Source: Bacteroidia bacterium
Lineage (GTDB): Bacteria > Bacteroidota > Bacteroidia > Bacteroidales > Prolixibacteraceae
NCBI GenBank assembly: GCA_025358025.1
Contig: JANYKW010000017.1
Coordinates: forward strand, 1-64,000
DNA length: 64,000 bases
Direction of reading: 5' to 3'
A model generated the notes under the pieces. The model was not told the DNA's origin and did no database searches. It worked only from the letters and a program-made list of their open reading frames with translations. Shown one piece after another: positions 62,953 through 64,000 of this stretch. How positions within the stretch are numbered: the first letter of the stretch is position 1; every line of letters starts with the position of its first letter. A program made the position numbers and the translations under genes.

Positions 62953-64000
62953 ATGATTACAGGTCAGTTCCATCATGCAATTCAGATCAACGAAGCCAAG
63001 TGCGTCGGATGTATCCATTGCATGCAGGTGTGCCCCACTGAAGCCATACGTATCCGGAAGGGTAAGGCCATGATCATTAAGGAAAGATGCATTGACTGTG
63101 GCCAATGCATGCGGGCATGTCCTGCCAAGGCATTCTACATCAAACAGAATGATCTAAAAATGTTGCAGGACTATAAATACAGGATCGCGCTTTTCCCTGC
63201 CGTGATGATCGGTCAGTTTCCCGATATAATTGCCGAGGAGCAAATTTATCAAGCCATGATGGGACTGGGATTCACCCATCTGATGGAGGTAGAACAACCA
63301 ATAAAAATATTAATTGATCTGACCAGGGAGTACCTCCACGAGAATCTTGTAGCGAAACCATGTATCTCAGCCTTCTGTCCGGCCGTGGTCAGATTGATTC
63401 AAATAAAATACCCATCCCTGGTCGACAATATTATTCCTGTTAAAGCCCCCCACGAACTAGCCGCCCATTTTATTTTACAGACACTGATGAATCAGGGCGT
63501 TAAAAAAGAGGAGATCGGAATATTTTACATCACTCCCTGCGCTGCAAAAATCGCCGCGGTAAAAAGCCCGGTTGGCGATCAGCCTTCGCTGGTTGACGGT
63601 GTAATCAGCATGAGTGATTTTTATAACAAAGTCAGGCAGGCGATCCAGAAAGAAGAAAACAGCGACACTTTATATCAGAGGCAACATCTTACCAGAGAGG
63701 GAATTCTCTGGAGTACTTCAAGGGGCGAATCTTCCAGGTTTGGTAACAGGGCGATCGCTATAGACGGAATCCACAGTGTGGTAAAATTCCTCGATCGACT
63801 TGAAAATGACGAAGTAAAAGGATTTGATTTTCTCGAGATGCGCGCCTGCGACCAGAGTTGTGCAGGAGGCATCCTGCTGACAGGGAACAGGTTCACCACA
63901 ACGGAGAGGCTGGAACAAAGATCAAAAAATTATCCTTCCTGGCAGGAAAAAGAACTCTCACCCGGACTCAACAAGAAAGATCTCACGCAATGTCTGCTGA
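62953..64000 (+). CDS. [FeFe]-hydrogenase-like H-cluster protein (partial, runs off right edge)
   Basis: 349 codons of an [FeFe]-hydrogenase-type protein; the C-terminus is outside the window. Two ferredoxin-type [4Fe-4S] sites come first, CVGCIHCMQVCP (C17, C20, C23, C27) and CIDCGQCMRACP (C46, C49, C52, C56). The H-cluster ligands are all conserved: Cys142 in FCPAVVRL, Cys196 in TPCAAKI, and Cys299 and Cys303 in RACDQSCAGG. The residue before Cys142, a proton-relay Cys in catalytic enzymes, is Phe141. This and the neighbouring switch proteins suggest a sensory (group C/D, HydS-like) protein, often with a C-terminal PAS domain, rather than a hydrogen-producing enzyme. No maturase genes (HydE/F/G) are in the window. 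Confidence 0.87.
   Translation, partial: MITGQFHHAIQINEAKCVGCIHCMQVCPTEAIRIRKGKAMIIKERCIDCGQCMRACPAKAFYIKQNDLKMLQDYKYRIALFPAVMIGQFPDIIAEEQIYQAMMGLGFTHLMEVEQPIKILIDLTREYLHENLVAKPCISAFCPAVVRLIQIKYPSLVDNIIPVKAPHELAAHFILQTLMNQGVKKEEIGIFYITPCAAKIAAVKSPVGDQPSLVDGVISMSDFYNKVRQAIQKEENSDTLYQRQHLTREGILWSTSRGESSRFGNRAIAIDGIHSVVKFLDRLENDEVKGFDFLEMRACDQSCAGGILLTGNRFTTTERLEQRSKNYPSWQEKELSPGLNKKDLTQCLL

Noticed and set aside
1-64000. Phage, anti-phage defence, toxin-antitoxin or insertion-sequence transposase genes
   Set aside because: I looked for recombinases, transposases, Cas, restriction and Abi-type proteins and found no supported candidate.

Overview
The window looks like a chromosomal segment of a Bacteroidota bacterium, most likely an anaerobic or facultative member of the Bacteroidales. 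The evidence is a type IX secretion protein (PorQ), a complete aerotolerance (bat) operon, a SusC/FecA-style TonB-dependent receptor with an N-terminal carboxypeptidase-like domain, a type B L31 protein, a DUF4301 protein, starts without clear Shine-Dalgarno sequences, and TAnnTTTG-like -7 boxes. An anaerobic sulfatase maturase and an H-cluster protein point to an anoxic or micro-oxic life style. I have not assigned genus or species.

Layout. 0-8.5 kb: the start of a Kup potassium transporter (runs off the left edge), CvfB, an anaerobic sulfatase-maturase-like radical SAM enzyme, a TonB-dependent receptor, a REP-like palindromic element, ornithine aminotransferase, a META-domain lipoprotein and a small helical protein. 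8.6-12.8 kb: a visibly more AT-rich accessory stretch with a DUF4386-like fragment, a SnoaL-like protein bounded by a short inverted repeat, NhaA and a GT39 glycosyltransferase. 13.0-18.8 kb: five co-directional genes (aldehyde dehydrogenase, iron alcohol dehydrogenase, HAD hydrolase, class I glutamine amidotransferase, OPA-type MFS transporter) that look like an unassigned catabolic unit. It ends at a strong bidirectional terminator facing a divergent tryptophanase/tyrosine phenol-lyase homologue. 20.7-29.1 kb: paired M16 peptidases, a YhcC-like radical SAM protein, DUF4301, a TPR protein, aroE and truA.

29.3-37.7 kb is a moxR-DUF58-batD-like-batA-batB-batC-batD-batE operon with overlapping or nearly touching genes. 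37.8-49.8 kb holds a cyclase-family hydrolase, a GH2 glycosidase, tex, rhomboid, a three-gene receiver/HEAT/processive-glycosyltransferase unit, lon with a hairpin-rich leader, and rpmE2. 49.9-59.6 kb holds a GNAT-like protein, an AlkD-like DNA alkylation repair protein, tRNA-His with its own terminator, a GH20 hexosaminidase, an EamA transporter, a cysteine-cluster protein, and the housekeeping run porQ-cmk-ispH-pfkA.

59.8-64.0 kb is the most unusual locus. A SpoIIE-type phosphatase and a PAS protein are divergent from a DRTGG protein, an anti-sigma-type ATPase and an [FeFe]-hydrogenase-like protein that runs off the right edge. The hydrogenase-like protein keeps the four H-cluster cysteines, but the usual proton-relay cysteine is phenylalanine. 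This suggests a redox or H2-sensing system rather than a catalytic hydrogenase.

A feature across the window is short-period repeat DNA (7-bp, 17-bp and 67-bp units) at gene borders, which often supplies the stop codon of the adjacent gene.
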